Below, piece by piece: positions 11,701 to 23,600 of a stretch of 64,000 nucleotides of DNA. The notes under the pieces are model-generated. The model was given only the letters and a program-made list of their open reading frames with translations, ran no database searches and had not been told where the DNA came from. Source of the DNA: Hydractinia symbiolongicarpus (taxonomy: Eukaryota > Cnidaria > Hydrozoa > Anthoathecata > Hydractiniidae). The stretch covers positions 20,912,501-20,976,500 of the forward strand of contig NC_079879.1 of assembly GCF_029227915.1 (NCBI RefSeq), given 5' to 3'. The translations under genes and the position numbers were made by a program. Each line of letters begins with the position of its first letter. Within the stretch, counting starts at the first letter, position 1.

Positions 11701-13057
11701 CATAAATAAGTATGGCGGCTTCTAGAAATGCAATCAAAAAGGATGTACAATCAAAGAAAATAACCCGATCTATCAATGGCCACCAAACTGACATTGTGGC
11801 ACAGAAATTTTCAAACCGAATTTTTATAGTTATATCGCAGTGTGACAGCTTTGGAAGTTTAATTGACATTGCTAGAGACAATCCAGACGACATGAGACCT
11901 GAGAATGCTGAAATTGTATGTTCAGTCCATTTTTTAATGGGAATGGAAGACAATGTATGCAAGGCTTTAGCAAGAAAACTAGCCTGTATTGTATTCAGAG
12001 ATTCAGATTTGCCAATACTTTTGTCCGTAGCCTTAAAAGACAAATCCCTGAAAAGTTTTAAAGACATAATCGAAGCAGTAGAACTGGTAAATGTTTGGGA
12101 ATTTTGATGTAATACGTGTTGAAATGCAACGCAAAAGGTACTGCTACTGTAACTGGAACACTCACAAGAATTTGTTAATGCAGTTCAATTTCTGTCAAAG
12201 TGATATTTTATTTGGACAAACAAAATTTAAACAATTTTGGAAAATTACGTGCTTTGTGCAGTTTTTATAATTTTGTTTAAAAAATTAGTTTATATTGGCT
12301 GCATGTAAAAAACATTGATTTCAGAGACTTTGATTTTTCAGTTTGTCTTCAGTCATGACATTTCACCCTTGTCACTCTTGGTAACCTAATTCTGGGGCGG
12401 CGGAAGAGGGGGAGGCTTATTGTGAAGGGGGATTGGTAATTTCCTTCAAATCGATAGTTGGGATGGTGTTGGATGGATTTCCATTCAGGTGGTGTTTCTC
12501 TAACTAGTGAAAGCAACTCAAAGTTACTTTAAATTACAAGATGCGTTATATTTTTTTGTGAAAAATTTTACACCAAAATTCTCAAAAGTTTATGTTAGCT
12601 AGAACATAGAAGGACTGATGCCGTTTTATTTAATTGGTCAAAAAACAAGGAATATAATTTAAGGTCACTGCACATTCTTCTTCTAACAACCTTCGATATA
12701 AAACCTGTTTTTGTTGTGAAGGTGGTGCTGTGTCTGTGTTTTAAATATAATTTACTGTGTTAAAAATTTTTCTGCACTATGTTATTTTGCATAAAAATAA
12801 AAAATACATTTAAATACAACCAAAAAACTTCGTTTTCTGTAGACAGCCGTATGGCTGTCTACAGAAAACGAAGTTTTTTGGTTCTTGTTCTTGTTCTTTT
12901 TTTCTTTTATTTTTTGAGGAACACAGCAAAAGTATAAAATTCAAACGGTTATTTTTAGGGCAGTTACAAGGAGTTCAATCCGTCTTTAATTATCCCTGCT
13001 GGTCCAGTCATTGACTTTACTGAAGAAACTGATCGTGCAGAGATTGGAAAAAACTGA
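5796..13057 (+). CDS. Glutathionyl-hydroquinone reductase (Xi-class GST, ECM4/YqjG type)
   Basis: Predicted to reduce S-glutathionyl-hydroquinones with glutathione through a cysteine (known for the Xi class). Exons: 5796-5917, 6091-6468, 8097-8190, 8380-8496, 9517-9633, 12959-13057, giving 927 nt and 308 aa. The phases (2,2,0,0,0) agree at every junction. The thioredoxin-like N-terminal half has the active-site motif GHGCPFAFRT, with Cys36 in the place of the family CPWAHR motif, and a cis-proline region KISVPVLFD followed by STDSAAILRM (the glutathione-binding E/D-S step). The all-helical C-terminal half has VYAVALAKTQEVYDEKV, AQKRFLTGSNITEIDVFLFATLLRFD and KKMMMDYPNIWPYLRDLFQ, all typical of the class. 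The ATG at 5796 gives a natural family length. An AATAAA lies at 13196. The gene starts about 0.5 kb after the Tudor gene. Its last intron contains the PSMG3 gene. Confidence 0.92.
6511..6553 (+). repeat. G-rich run, possible G-quadruplex
   Basis: Long purine tract of repeated GGGG blocks in GST intron 2, about 40 bp after the donor at 6469. It stands out sharply in AT-rich DNA. A role in RNA folding or splicing is only inference. Confidence 0.5.
7155..7829. repeat. Possible MITE with TTAAGG-type inverted ends, in GST intron 2
   Basis: CCTTAATGGA followed by an AAATTTTCGCGA-like run begins at 7155. Its near reverse complement (ending TCCATTAAGG) finishes at 7829. The interior is full of TTTTGCGAAA-type motifs. 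This may be one 675-bp element, or two solo copies facing each other; no clear target duplication was seen. Confidence 0.45.
8923..9358. mobile_element. hAT-like MITE in GST intron 4
   Basis: It begins CAGGGTGACCACT and ends AGTGGTCACCCTG, a perfect 13-bp terminal inverted repeat 436 bp apart. The interior has no ORF and is rich in CTCCTTAA-type subrepeats. CAGGG ends suit the hAT group. An 8-bp duplication could not be shown: the flanks are tatataaa and ataaattt. The element explains most of the long intron between 8496 and 9517. Confidence 0.65.
11712..12107 (+). CDS. PSMG3: Proteasome assembly chaperone 3 (PSMG3/PAC3), intronless, nested in the GST intron
   Basis: A 131-aa protein. PAC3 forms a heterodimer with PAC4 and helps build the 20S proteasome alpha ring (family knowledge). 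Recognised from the order of conserved blocks: ING-HQTDIVAQKFSNRIFI (strand pair of the PAC3 fold), an IVISQCDSFGSL block, a C-terminal SVALKDKSLKSFKDII helix block, and a tail ending VNVW near the stop, as in vertebrate PSMG3. Length and both ends match the family, so the single open frame is probably complete. The ATG at 11712 is the first methionine. A polyadenylation signal AATAAA lies at 12796. It has no introns, whereas neighbouring genes are finely split. This suggests a retrocopy or an ancestrally simple gene. There are no stops or frameshifts, so it is likely functional. Confidence 0.85.
   Translation: MAASRNAIKKDVQSKKITRSINGHQTDIVAQKFSNRIFIVISQCDSFGSLIDIARDNPDDMRPENAEIVCSVHFLMGMEDNVCKALARKLACIVFRDSDLPILLSVALKDKSLKSFKDIIEAVELVNVWEF
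12796..12801 (+). promoter_or_regulatory. Candidate poly(A) signal for PSMG3
   Basis: AATAAA about 690 nt after the PSMG3 stop, inside the GST intron and just upstream of the long hairpin. If used, it would end the nested transcript before the GST last exon. Confidence 0.4.
12818..12883. repeat. Perfect 31-bp hairpin
   Basis: Left arm 12818-12848 and right arm 12853-12883 are exact reverse complements around a 4-nt loop (gtat). It sits 75 bp before the GST last-exon acceptor. Confidence 0.9.
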
Positions 13058-13945
13058 TACTTACAAAATATTATGCGTAACTTTTTTTCATACAATTGTT
13101 TTTTAATTTATTTATTTTTTAAATTTTCTGTTTTTTAGCAATTTAAGGTATTACGAAGAAAACTGTTTCGTCATAAGTAAAATTAATTTTTTGGGAATAA
13201 ATATTTTTAGTTACTTTTCGCCATATTTGTTATTTCCTTTTGCGTAATATGAAATTCCTTACAAATAGTTGGATGTAAAGTAATTTAGGATAATTTTGCA
13301 TTTCGCGAATATGTACTTTTGCGAATGACCAAAAGTTAATCTCAATTAAACACTAAATTTTATTTGACACTAAAATAGGCCATTCTTTTCTGGCGTTTTT
13401 GCGAATTTTACCTCACAGAATGTCTTTCGCGTTCATGACTCCGCAAACCGATGTTTTTAAAATTTGTTGCCTCCTGAACCTTCACAACTTAAATTTAATA
13501 CGTTTTTGCACCTAAAGTAACGTTATCACGATATCGTAGAATTACTTAAGCATTGATTCCATAACCTTTTTGTAAAGAAAAAAATTCAAGAGAGTGAGCA
13601 GAAACAGTTTCTATAAAATAAAAATAACTATGTTATTACCGTTCACTCGATTAACGGAGAAATTCATTATAATAAGCATTCAAAGTAGCAGATAGGCAAT
13701 TATATGATACGTTATCCCCGCCCCCCCTTATTTTTTTTACTATGATTACTGGAACAGGGCAAATACACAAATATTTCAATTTTTGTATATTTTATTTTTT
13801 TTTTTTTTTTTTTTTTTAACTTTTCATTAACTTTAATAACTATGTATTTTTGACTTAATTTTTCGATGCCATGATATTAATGAGTAAGTTACTTCCAAAC
13901 CGTATTCAATATCTCCGTTTAATCTACTTTATCCAAAAAAAAATC
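13058..13945. other. Spacer after the GST gene
   Basis: Contains the GST poly(A) signal AATAAA at 13196-13201, a patch of GCGAA-type repeats (13300-13445) like those in other introns, and a long T-tract near 13798. No gene seen. Confidence 0.6.
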
Positions 13946-14575
13946 ATATCGTTTGAGTGGAAATATCGTTTGCGTGGGAATATCGTTTGAGTGGAAATAT
14001 CGTTTGAGTGGAAATATCGTTTGAGTGGGAATATCGTTTGAGTGGAAATATCGTTTGAGTGGAAATATCGTTTGAGTGGGAATATCGTTTGAGTGGGAAT
14101 ATCGTTTGAGTGGGAATATCGTTTGAGTGGAAATATCGTTTGATTGGAAATATCGTTTGATTGGAAATATCGTTTGAGTGGAAATATCGTTTGAGTGGAA
14201 ATATCGTTTGAGTGGGAATATCGTTTGAGTGGGAATATCGTTTGAGTGGAAATATCGTTTGAGTGGGAATATCGTTTGAGTGGGAATATCGTTTGAGTGG
14301 AAATATCGTTTGAGTGGAAATATCGTTTGAGTGGAAATATCGTTTGAGTGGGAATATCGTTTGAGTGGGAATATCGTTTGAGTGGGAATATCGTTTGAGT
14401 GGAAATATCGTTTGATTGGAAATATCGTTGGAGTGGAAATATCGTTGGAGTGGAAATATCGTTGGAGTGGGAATATCGTTTGAGTGGGAATATCGTTTGA
14501 GTGGAAATATCGTTTGATTGGAAATATCGTTTGAGTGGGGATATCGTCTGAGTGGAAATATCGTTTGAGTGGAAA
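13946..14575. repeat. Satellite of 17-bp units, about 37 copies
   Basis: Tandem array of the 17-mer AATATCGTTTGAGTGGA, with variants at a few fixed places (GGAA/GGGA, GAGT/GATT, TTTG/TTGG). Because 17 is not a multiple of three and the unit has no stop on the minus strand, the array creates an open frame of about 200 codons with a 17-residue period. That frame is a product of the repeat, not evidence of a gene. Confidence 0.97.
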
Positions 14576-17500
14576 TTCACCTTTAATAAAAAATTTTTAA
14601 AAGCGTTCACTTTTTTTCTAATAATCAACAAATAAGAAATTAGTGCTGGGATGTTAAAATTGTTACAACTTACAGTGCTTAGATTTGTACTGGAAGCTGA
14701 TAAAAGCAACCAACCAATAAGCCACTAGTAGTGTGATATTAAATTTTTACAACTTTCAGTGCTCAGCTTTGTACTTCAGTAACTATAAAAAAAGGACTTA
14801 TTAAGTAACTTTTAGTGCTAAAATTCAATGCTCATTGAAAATAAAATCGCCAAACTGTCATATGGGTCGCACGGCACAGGTCAGGAAGGGGATCAGTGGG
14901 TTTTGAATGAGATAAAATTAACTAGAAAAAATAAGACAAAAACGTTTTTTGCGTGCTTTTAAAATGTGAATAAAAGCATCAAATGGTCGATACTGGCTTG
15001 CTCCAACATTACTACCTATGTGAACATGCAGGCTAGGTAGACTGACAGATTTTCAAGCAGTAGTAAGGGCTTTCAGTGCACTCTCTCTGGTCAAGTCTCA
15101 TAAAAATCTGTCTCCACACACGTTAAGGGGTGGAGCTTCTCTTAAAGTGTGAAGGGACCGTTAACAACAACAAAAATGCATCCTTAAATTGTTCTAATCA
15201 CACGTTGCAGACCATCCCAAAATTAATTCTATTCTATCAAATGTGATTGTCTTAAAAACGCGCTCTGTGAGCTGGAGATAGTACAACCTGTTCAGATTAT
15301 TTTAAATTTGACTAACTAACCAGACCCTGGACTGCCCACAGAGATACCCGTGTTTTAGCTGGGTGATATGTCTTATTAAAATTGATAAAAATGAAATAGA
15401 AAGTAGCCTAGAGGCAGTTGGGTTTAAAAAGTTGTCCAGTTTTTCGGAAAGAACGTCCTGCCTCTTATCCAAAAAAACTGTGTGGAATGAAAATGTCTTG
15501 AGTGGACAAATTTCTTGAAATTGTTAGTGCGGGAGCGAAAGTACATTTGGCGACTCGAGGGTAAGAAGGTGTGTTTGTGTAAAATTTTGAATCTAATAAA
15601 TGCTCTTCTTAAAGGATTCTTTGTGAGGATTTATTTTAAAGATGTAAGCACAATCAGTTAACAAGCAATTCGTTAGCAATGGATAAACGCTAACAAAAGC
15701 AAAAACATTTGATCTTATGGCATTTATACTTGTGTATAACTATTTTTTATTTTTTTTGGAAATTCGGCTGCTGTGAATTTGGAGTCAAAAATTGGTGCCT
15801 TTGTTTTCCGAAAAATTCGCTAAGCAATTCAGTTAGACTGGAGCCAAACCTTTGGATTCTTGTAAGAAAAATGAGTACACAAGAATACTGGACAATAGTT
15901 ACTGGTTTATAATTATTTAACAAATATTCTTACTTATGCATCAACAGTGTCTACCCAATGAATTTTTAACAATATTTTTATTGAATTCATGTTAGCCGCA
16001 TATGATAGAAGTATTTACTTATCTTAAAATAATAGTAAATCTAATCGCATATACGCGAGTTTTTAAGTTCATCTTCATAAAAGATTTTTAATATTTGACG
16101 GGTAATGTTATCAATCGCGCCCTTATTAAACCAATCACTAAGGCTTATTTGTAAACAAAATAAAAACTACGATAAAGAAGGCCATTTCGGAGGTTGTTCA
16201 TATGCATCTCAGAAATGCATTATTTCATATTTTCTATTGTCTCGTAGCTAGGTGTGTTGTATTATAGCCAGCCATAAAACTAATTTTCATAAAATTGTGG
16301 CTGCGCCTAGACGTATCTATCATATTATTCGAAACTAACTTGCTTTTTGTGATTATCTCGTTATTTGTGTTACGTATTTTATTCTACAAAACGCGAGTTA
16401 ACAATTAATTTTTAGAACAAAAGAACTTATTTAGTCAAAGCTTGGTGACTGTTTTACCATGTTTTCTTTCATATTTACAATGTCAACAAAGAAGAATAAT
16501 TTTTTTCTACGGCATATATCATTCTCTTTATAAGCATACAAAATGAAATATAATAAAGTCAAAAATACAAAAGTAATAAAAAACTATGAATGTTAATTTA
16601 CCAATATGTAAAAAAAAGAGAAGAGAATAACATTTATATACAACACAGCAAACAGTATCATAAAAGTTCATTTGCTATGCTAGTTCAATGCATATAAAAT
16701 TGACATCATAGCAAATAAAATCTTTTCTGATTTACATTCAGAAAGAAAGTTAGCTATTAACACACTAAAAAGACAATTTTATCGCTATATGAATTAATTA
16801 CATCTCTTTTGGTGACTGTACAACAATACACGAGATACAAATGTTAAGCTGACATTATCGGTCAAATAGAGGTTGCTTCTATAAAAGAAATTTCATACAA
16901 GCGCGGCAAAGTTCCAAGTTATTAAAATTATTACAGTGTTTAGCTTGGATATGAAGTGCTGGTCAGATGGCAGGTAAAAAAAGGATCCGATAAAGGGTTA
17001 CAGTAAAGAACTCCAACTTTCTAACTCTATACCTACCCAAGGGAATTAATTTTAGCGAGAGCTTATTTACTTATTGTAAATTTAAGTAGTTAAGGGCGGT
17101 AAATCAGACAAAATAAAACAAATTTCGCGGATTTCGCGAATAATGAGGTTTTAATAATTTACGCGAAACCGCAAAAAATCAACAAAAACTCGCGAAAATT
17201 TATCCCCCTTAGGATATTTTGTCTAGACTACTTGCATTACTACTTTAGAGGTAATAATAAGTTGTAGTGTTCATTTAAGAAAAATAGACATTTTGCGACA
17301 TGTGTGTTTCACGTCCTCATTAATAACAAACAATATATTTCTTGACTTGAGGCTTAGATTAAAGGTACTTGTTAACTCCAAAAATATTGAGAAAATTGAC
17401 AAATTATATTAATAGATTGACATAAACCTTGCTAAAAAGAACTTTGAATGTATAAAACAGGGGACATGCTCAATAAATTATGAAAAATCTCTCTTAAAGT

Positions 17501-17669
17501 TCTGAAGCATTCAGGTTAAACCAAAAAGTATGTTTCTTATGTTAAAAAAACGTGTACACTAACAATAATGCGTGCATAATCTTCGTTAGCTTCCTACAAT
17601 TACGACCTACTATCCCGGAGGGAGTCAAGCGGGTACACGATGAAACGTGTCCCTAACAACTGTCCATAA
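14576..17669. other. Intergenic spacer between convergent GST and smoothelin-like genes
   Basis: AT-rich, no coding region that I can support. Short open frames (for example near 15709-15912) lack any family resemblance. It contains the small MITE at 17091-17211. Confidence 0.6.
17091..17211. repeat. Short MITE with TAAGGG inverted ends
   Basis: Starts TAAGGGCGGTAAAT and ends with the near complement (ATTTATCCCCCTTA), about 121 bp. The interior is dense in TTTCGCGAA motifs. Related motif clusters occur near 7.2, 7.7, 13.3 and 42.0 kb, so it belongs to a repeated local family. Confidence 0.5.
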
Positions 17670-20600
17670 TTAAGACTGAACCTCTTTTGGAGTTGGTCCA
17701 TATCCAGAAGTAGGACCATAGACACTCCAAATCCATTGAATATACGTTTGCACACTTCTTGGCTCAGGTTTTGCTAACATCACCATGTCTTCTGTATCCA
17801 ATAATATAGGGATATTTTTGACCTTTCTAAAAATGAAACAAACAAATACATAATTGAAATTGAGTTTTACAAAACGTACACATAAGTATGCTATTATATA
17901 CAGTGTGTCATCTCAAATGGACATGCCCTTCAGTGTTCTTTTGACTTCATATTGCATAAAGCATTGTAGTAGCAGGGTGCAACGGAAATAAATCACACAA
18001 TGAACACTAAGTTTGCTGTTACATTGCAAACCGCAAACTCAAAACTTGACATTCAAATTTATAAACCTGTCTCTCAACTTAACGCAGGATGACGCACATA
18101 AAGTGTGTGAAACATGTCATAACGAAACTCTCTCGACAGTAAATGTCGAAATTTAACACTAAATATCACAACTTATATATGAAGAATACGGTCTCAATAA
18201 TTCTACCTATGCCTTTTTTTAAGGATTGAGATAGAAAAACTATGGCTTTTTACGTTAGAATTCGAGTAATTACATTTGATATCTTTGTGATATTTAGTGT
18301 CATAACAGCGCCCTTACACTTTTCAAAAAAAGATATAGAAAGCTCGAAAGCCATTTTCCTCTGATTTATTTATGTTGTTGTATGAAAAACTTGCATCGAA
18401 GCCTGTAACTGGTCTTAAAATCTTGGGGGAGCATGAAGAATAAGAACGTGCACGAAAAGCAGAACCGGGCACTTTCATCTTATAAGAAATTTATAAATTA
18501 TTCCACACAAATTTCCTGATCTCGGTAACCTGAGTAAAATAGCAGGAGCTCTGGTAGTTATGAAACTGGTCAAAACTTGTGAATTTGCGGGCTTTATGAC
18601 CTGCGTTTTCCTGTTTAACAAAAAAAAAATAAAAAAAATAGATAGATAGATACTTACAATCCTGTGTTGAATGCTAAATCAAAGTTGTATCTTTTGTTTT
18701 CAGGTTTTAACTCGCTGAAGTCAAAGGCATCAGGATTGAATTTATGTATCAATGCACAAAATGCCATGCCATCGTTCCAGCTAGCGCTGAAATTTTTCAC
18801 TTCAACTGGGTAGTCCCTTATCATTTCTTGTACCCAATCTAATACAATGCTACCAATGGACATTGTACGCCGAACAACCTTCTTCTTCTCTCTCTTTTTC
18901 ATGCAGGGTCTAAACAGGAAGATTGGATGTTACTACACACATACTACATACCTCTACATACACCACATGCAAGATACACATCTTTCTCAACTTTGTTTCT
19001 TCAGTTTTTTTTTAAATAAATCAAAATTACTTAGAACATACGCGGCATATTTCATCTTTTCACTGTCTTTTACTTCTGGTTCTTCCTTTTCTTCTTTTTT
19101 CTCTGTTTTTTCTTCTTTCTTCTCTGGTTTTTCATCTTCCTTCTTGTCTTCGTTTTTCGGTTCTTCTGTAGGAGCCGATGATAATCTTTTTCTTTGCTCC
19201 TCTTGCGCTTTTTGCTTTTCGATAGCTTTCTTTTCTTGGTCCTGCGCCTGTCTAAAAAATGCCATTCTATCTGCAACGGATTGCTTCTTAAGATCCGGCG
19301 CTTCAGCTGCAGGCCGAGCAGGTTCATTTCTTCGTTGAATTGATGGGGATGCTCTCGGAGATGACCGTGGTGATGCTCTCGGAGAAACCGACCTCTGAAA
19401 GTTCGATCTATGGTGGAATTTAAAAAAATGTGAAAAAATCAGTAATAATTTTGCATATTTACTGACGTGTATAAATTTGGATTTCAATGATAAAAAGTAG
19501 GCTAAGGAATGGATGCGTATCAGTTAAACAAAATAGTTATTATACAATGGGTGTCTCGCCATAATATACTCATAATACTGGAGTATTGTTGCAGCCTTTA
19601 GTATTTTCCAAAAAAACTATTTTATGGTATACGTGTAACGAAATAATTCATGGCGATTCAACGGTCATTGAAATTTATTCAAAAGTTTTTTTTTATAAAA
19701 TGAATTGCGAAAAATAATAATGACTGGCTGTGAAAACTTACCCAATTGATAATCTGTTGGAAGCAAATGGAGATTCCGATCTGTCGTTGCTTGGAGAGGA
19801 AGACTAGTAAGTAAAAACATGGCGAGTTAGTTTTTCTTACGGGTTGAAGTATGAATTCGTGTATAAACATTGTTTGAGACTTAAGCCGGCCGCAAGCGAT
19901 CCAACATTTCTATCTAAAAATTTTAAACACAATCAATTCTTGAGTTCAAAATACGATTTAATAAATATCATATCGAAGTGTTCTTTATGGATTAATTATC
20001 ACGGTGGATTGTCACCACCAAATGCTTGTCAAAATATGGATTTGTCGTGAAAAAAATCTCGTTTTATTTTATTTTGATTATAAAAAATGTATAAGAGCTT
20101 TATACTTTAAGGAAACATGAATGCAAGGTTTGGTCGATGTTTGATCATTTACGACCGACGTTAGAGATTAATTTTTTTTTTGATAAATGAAATCACATCT
20201 GGTATAAAGGTTGTGGTACATGAAACTAACTGAGTAGCTAGGTCATTGTGGTAACATGATCATAAGTAACGAATCGAATACATTAATTGTAAGGTATGAA
20301 ATATTCTTTTCAATGAATAAATGAAAAAAATAAACAAATTAGCACTATAGATCGAAATTATAGGCACAAAAATCTGCAGATTTGATAGTGAACGACGTCA
20401 ATAATGTATTCAATTGTTGCGGGGAAAACATTTACACGTGGTTAAAACAGCAAGACTGAAAACGTTTAAATAAATACTGGTAGCATGCTAAAGATATTGA
20501 AAAGTTGTCCAGGAATTTTGTATTTTTTTTGAAAAATCTTGATTGGTTCTTAAGAATTTGAACTTAAAAGTTTCACTAATTATGCATCATGAATTAGTTC

Positions 20601-23600
20601 GGCGTGAGGTGTTGTATTTAACAGCTTTGACAAGGGAAGATGTTTTAGCGTTTTGCAATTTTTACTTAAACTTCAATATTTAGTTACTATAATTATGATC
20701 AATATCAGCAATTACATGTTTAGAACTAGTTAGGGAAGTTTTAATGGATTAGCAAAACTTTCCAGACATATATCTCGAGAACCAATTAGGGTTTTTTAAA
20801 AAAAATAAAAAGAATCCTAGATAACTTTTAAAGGTCTTTCATATGAACGTGACTTTTTTTTCGCAGGAGGTAAGCTTTAAAAATATAATTTTGACGAACA
20901 ACGCTTAGTAAACAGTGCAATACAAGTGCGAATTACGGTGATATATACTAGTGCAAAGTGGCGAATTTTTCTATTTATTTTATTATAAATTTTGTGCAGT
21001 GCGTAGCCGTTTCATAAATGTAATAACATTATAATTGTGAGTTGACATTTGATTTTGTTTCATAGTGATGTGCAAAGTGTTTGCTTCTCAAATTTGCTTT
21101 AGTTTCATACTTTTTAAGATACTTGAGAATTTATCGAGCTTCCGGTTTTTGATGATATCCAAATAATGAGGTGAATGAGTGTACGTTGAAGATATGGCAG
21201 CTGAAATACTGGAGTGTTTGTGAAGAAAGTAATGCAACGAACGTAGAAACCTATAGATGTTACCTGGGTTGTATATGCAACAGTACTTGTAGGTGCGATT
21301 CCATTCGTATTTGCAGAGCTACTTGTATATTGTTGCTGCTCTGCTGATCGATAAGAAGAAGTCTTAGCTTCTTTGACGCTAGAAACAGACCTTAGTCCAG
21401 TCATGTTCAGCCCAGTTGATCTGGGTGGACTGTCTTTTTTATAACTGCGTGTTGACATAGCACGTTCATTAGAAAGTGCTGATGTTGGTCTATCAAAACT
21501 TGATTGAGATCTTTCAAAGTTCTTTGCAAGTGGTGATGGAGTATGCTGTCTGGTGTTTTTATCAAAGGCTTCTCTAGATGTCGAGTTTTCATACGTCGGC
21601 CGCACTTTCATTGATGCCGCACGCCGTAAGCCACTTACACTGAATTTGGTGGCTGAAGTACCTTGATTGTGTTCTTTTAAACCACCCACTCCTTGCTCAT
21701 TTAGAGAGGAATTCCTAACGTTTTCTACAAAATTAGTACTAGACTTAGAACTGTGCAACATGTTCGGGGAAATGTTTTTTAGTTCTGTCTTTGTACTGTC
21801 TACTTCAGATGCCGGTTTGCTCTCTATTTTACTTCCAAAGTTTCCCAAGGCTGGCGATGAGTTTGATGTGTTTAACGGCGAGCCAACATGACCTAAAACA
21901 ACTTCAGATGGCGTGCACTTCTTTGCACCATATCCAACTGTTGAAATTGGCGCTTTATTCACTGTTTGTGCTTCCCATTTTTTGTGTGTTGTTGATATGG
22001 TTGGTGTGTACTTGTTAAATGAAAACTTTTGTGACGCTGGTGCTGCTGTTGTTTCGATCTTTGCATCTTTTTTATCATAGGAAATACCAAATGTAAATGG
22101 ACTTGGCCCAGCCTATTTTTTTATTACAAAAGAAATAAACGTAGCTATGTGTGCATTATATAATAACCGATAAAATAATTTAAAAAAATAATGTAAAAAC
22201 ATTGCATGTCAGCCCCGTGCAGGAAGAAAAATCGTTTTGGGGGGCAAGTCTCTACCCATTAGCTCCCAGTGTTATGCAAAATCTGTATAATTAAATTTTA
22301 TTTTCAATTATGTTCGTTAATGCAGATAAAAAATTGGCAAAATTAGATATATATATATTTTTGGGGGGAGGGGGGGATTGCCCCTTTTCCCCCCTCCTGT
22401 TACTATGAGTCTGCATGTCGTTAAAAACATATATTTGGTCGAGGGGAGAGATCAAAGAGATAAAGAAGGAGCTAACTATTTTTTCACAATGCTTGTTGCC
22501 TTCACTTACACCGCACACTTAAATAAAATAAAGAGTCACGTGGGAAAAAATCACACTTAAAGTGTTGTAATATTTTTATCGTCAAAGTTTTTAAAACAAA
22601 AACAAATGTGAAAAATAACATTCGACGTGTGGAATAATAAGAATGCTGCAAAAGCTCGAAAAAACTCCAATCTTAAAGAAATGTCTGTCCAGATTAAAAG
22701 TAAAAATCAGAAAAATTATAAGTGTCATATGTCCGTGGTGTACATTTGGACCTTTGAAGTAACCTTGCAAAAGAATATTTTTTTCTACTGCTATAAAATA
22801 CTTTTTTTGTAAAAAAAAACAACTTAACAAAAAAACAAATCCATAAATAAAAGCTTATGGGGAATGATAAATAAGATAATAAACGCCCAGGGCGTTAAGA
22901 TTCAATAATAATATTATAACAGATAACGATTACGCCCACGGAGATTTACACAAACTATTTATTCTGAAGTTAAAAGTCTATTAAATAATAAAAAAAGCAA
23001 AAGTTAAACTATATTTTACTAACCATGTTTTACCAACGAAGCCGACCTTTTAAAAATTATCTACTGAATTTTTTCGTAAGAGGACATTGACAAATTTTAT
23101 TTCATTATAAAATCACTCTGTCAGTGTTTAAATTAACTTTTTTTCGCATTGAATACTCCTGCTAACTATTTTCTTGCTTTGACTAATTTATAAGCACACG
23201 TTAAAAAACGAAGTGTGAAAGGTAGAGTTCAAAGATTAACTTTGTGTTCAGGAAAAAAGGTCATCTCTATAATATGATAGCTACGTAAGGCATTAGCTAG
23301 CAACGCTGCATGAGGTGAAATAAAATAAAAAATAATAGGACTTCTTACCTGAGAACCAAACTTTTTGCTTATATTTAAAGTATTACCAATATTTTTTGAA
23401 GGTGTTGTACGATTTGTCGACCATGTAGCTGTTCTTCGCAAACCACTTGGGCTCCCTTCTTGAACATTCAAAGCAGGAGTACTAGTGCGTGAACTTAACG
23501 TTACTTTTTCTCCGAACTTGTTTTCCTGTGATCTGCTCACCGAAAAAGGTGCAGCGTTTTTCTTCGCTTCTGTAACAACAGATCGATCGGTAGACGCCTT

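Larger units (their letters stand above)
9634..12958 (+). other. Large last intron of the GST gene
   Basis: GT-AG intron of 3.3 kb, by far the longest of the gene. It contains C-rich (10803-10828) and G-rich (12391-12425) tracts, a short hairpin at 11081-11118 (15-bp arms), the nested PSMG3 gene, and a long perfect hairpin at 12818-12883 just before the acceptor. The remainder is AT-rich with no other coding signal that I recognise. Confidence 0.7.

Noticed and set aside
11690-12067. 125-codon minus-strand ORF
   Set aside because: Antisense of PSMG3, without family resemblance.
13924-14709. 261-codon minus-strand ORF
   Set aside because: It is made almost wholly by the 17-bp satellite; the peptide repeats every 17 residues and has no independent coding signal.
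19070-19327. 85-codon Lys/Arg-rich minus-strand ORF
   Set aside because: Out-of-frame shadow of the same exon, whose true frame is fixed by phase at both splice sites.
18847-19338. 163-codon plus-strand ORF, Ser/Phe rich
   Set aside because: Antisense shadow of the Glu/Lys-rich smoothelin-like exon.
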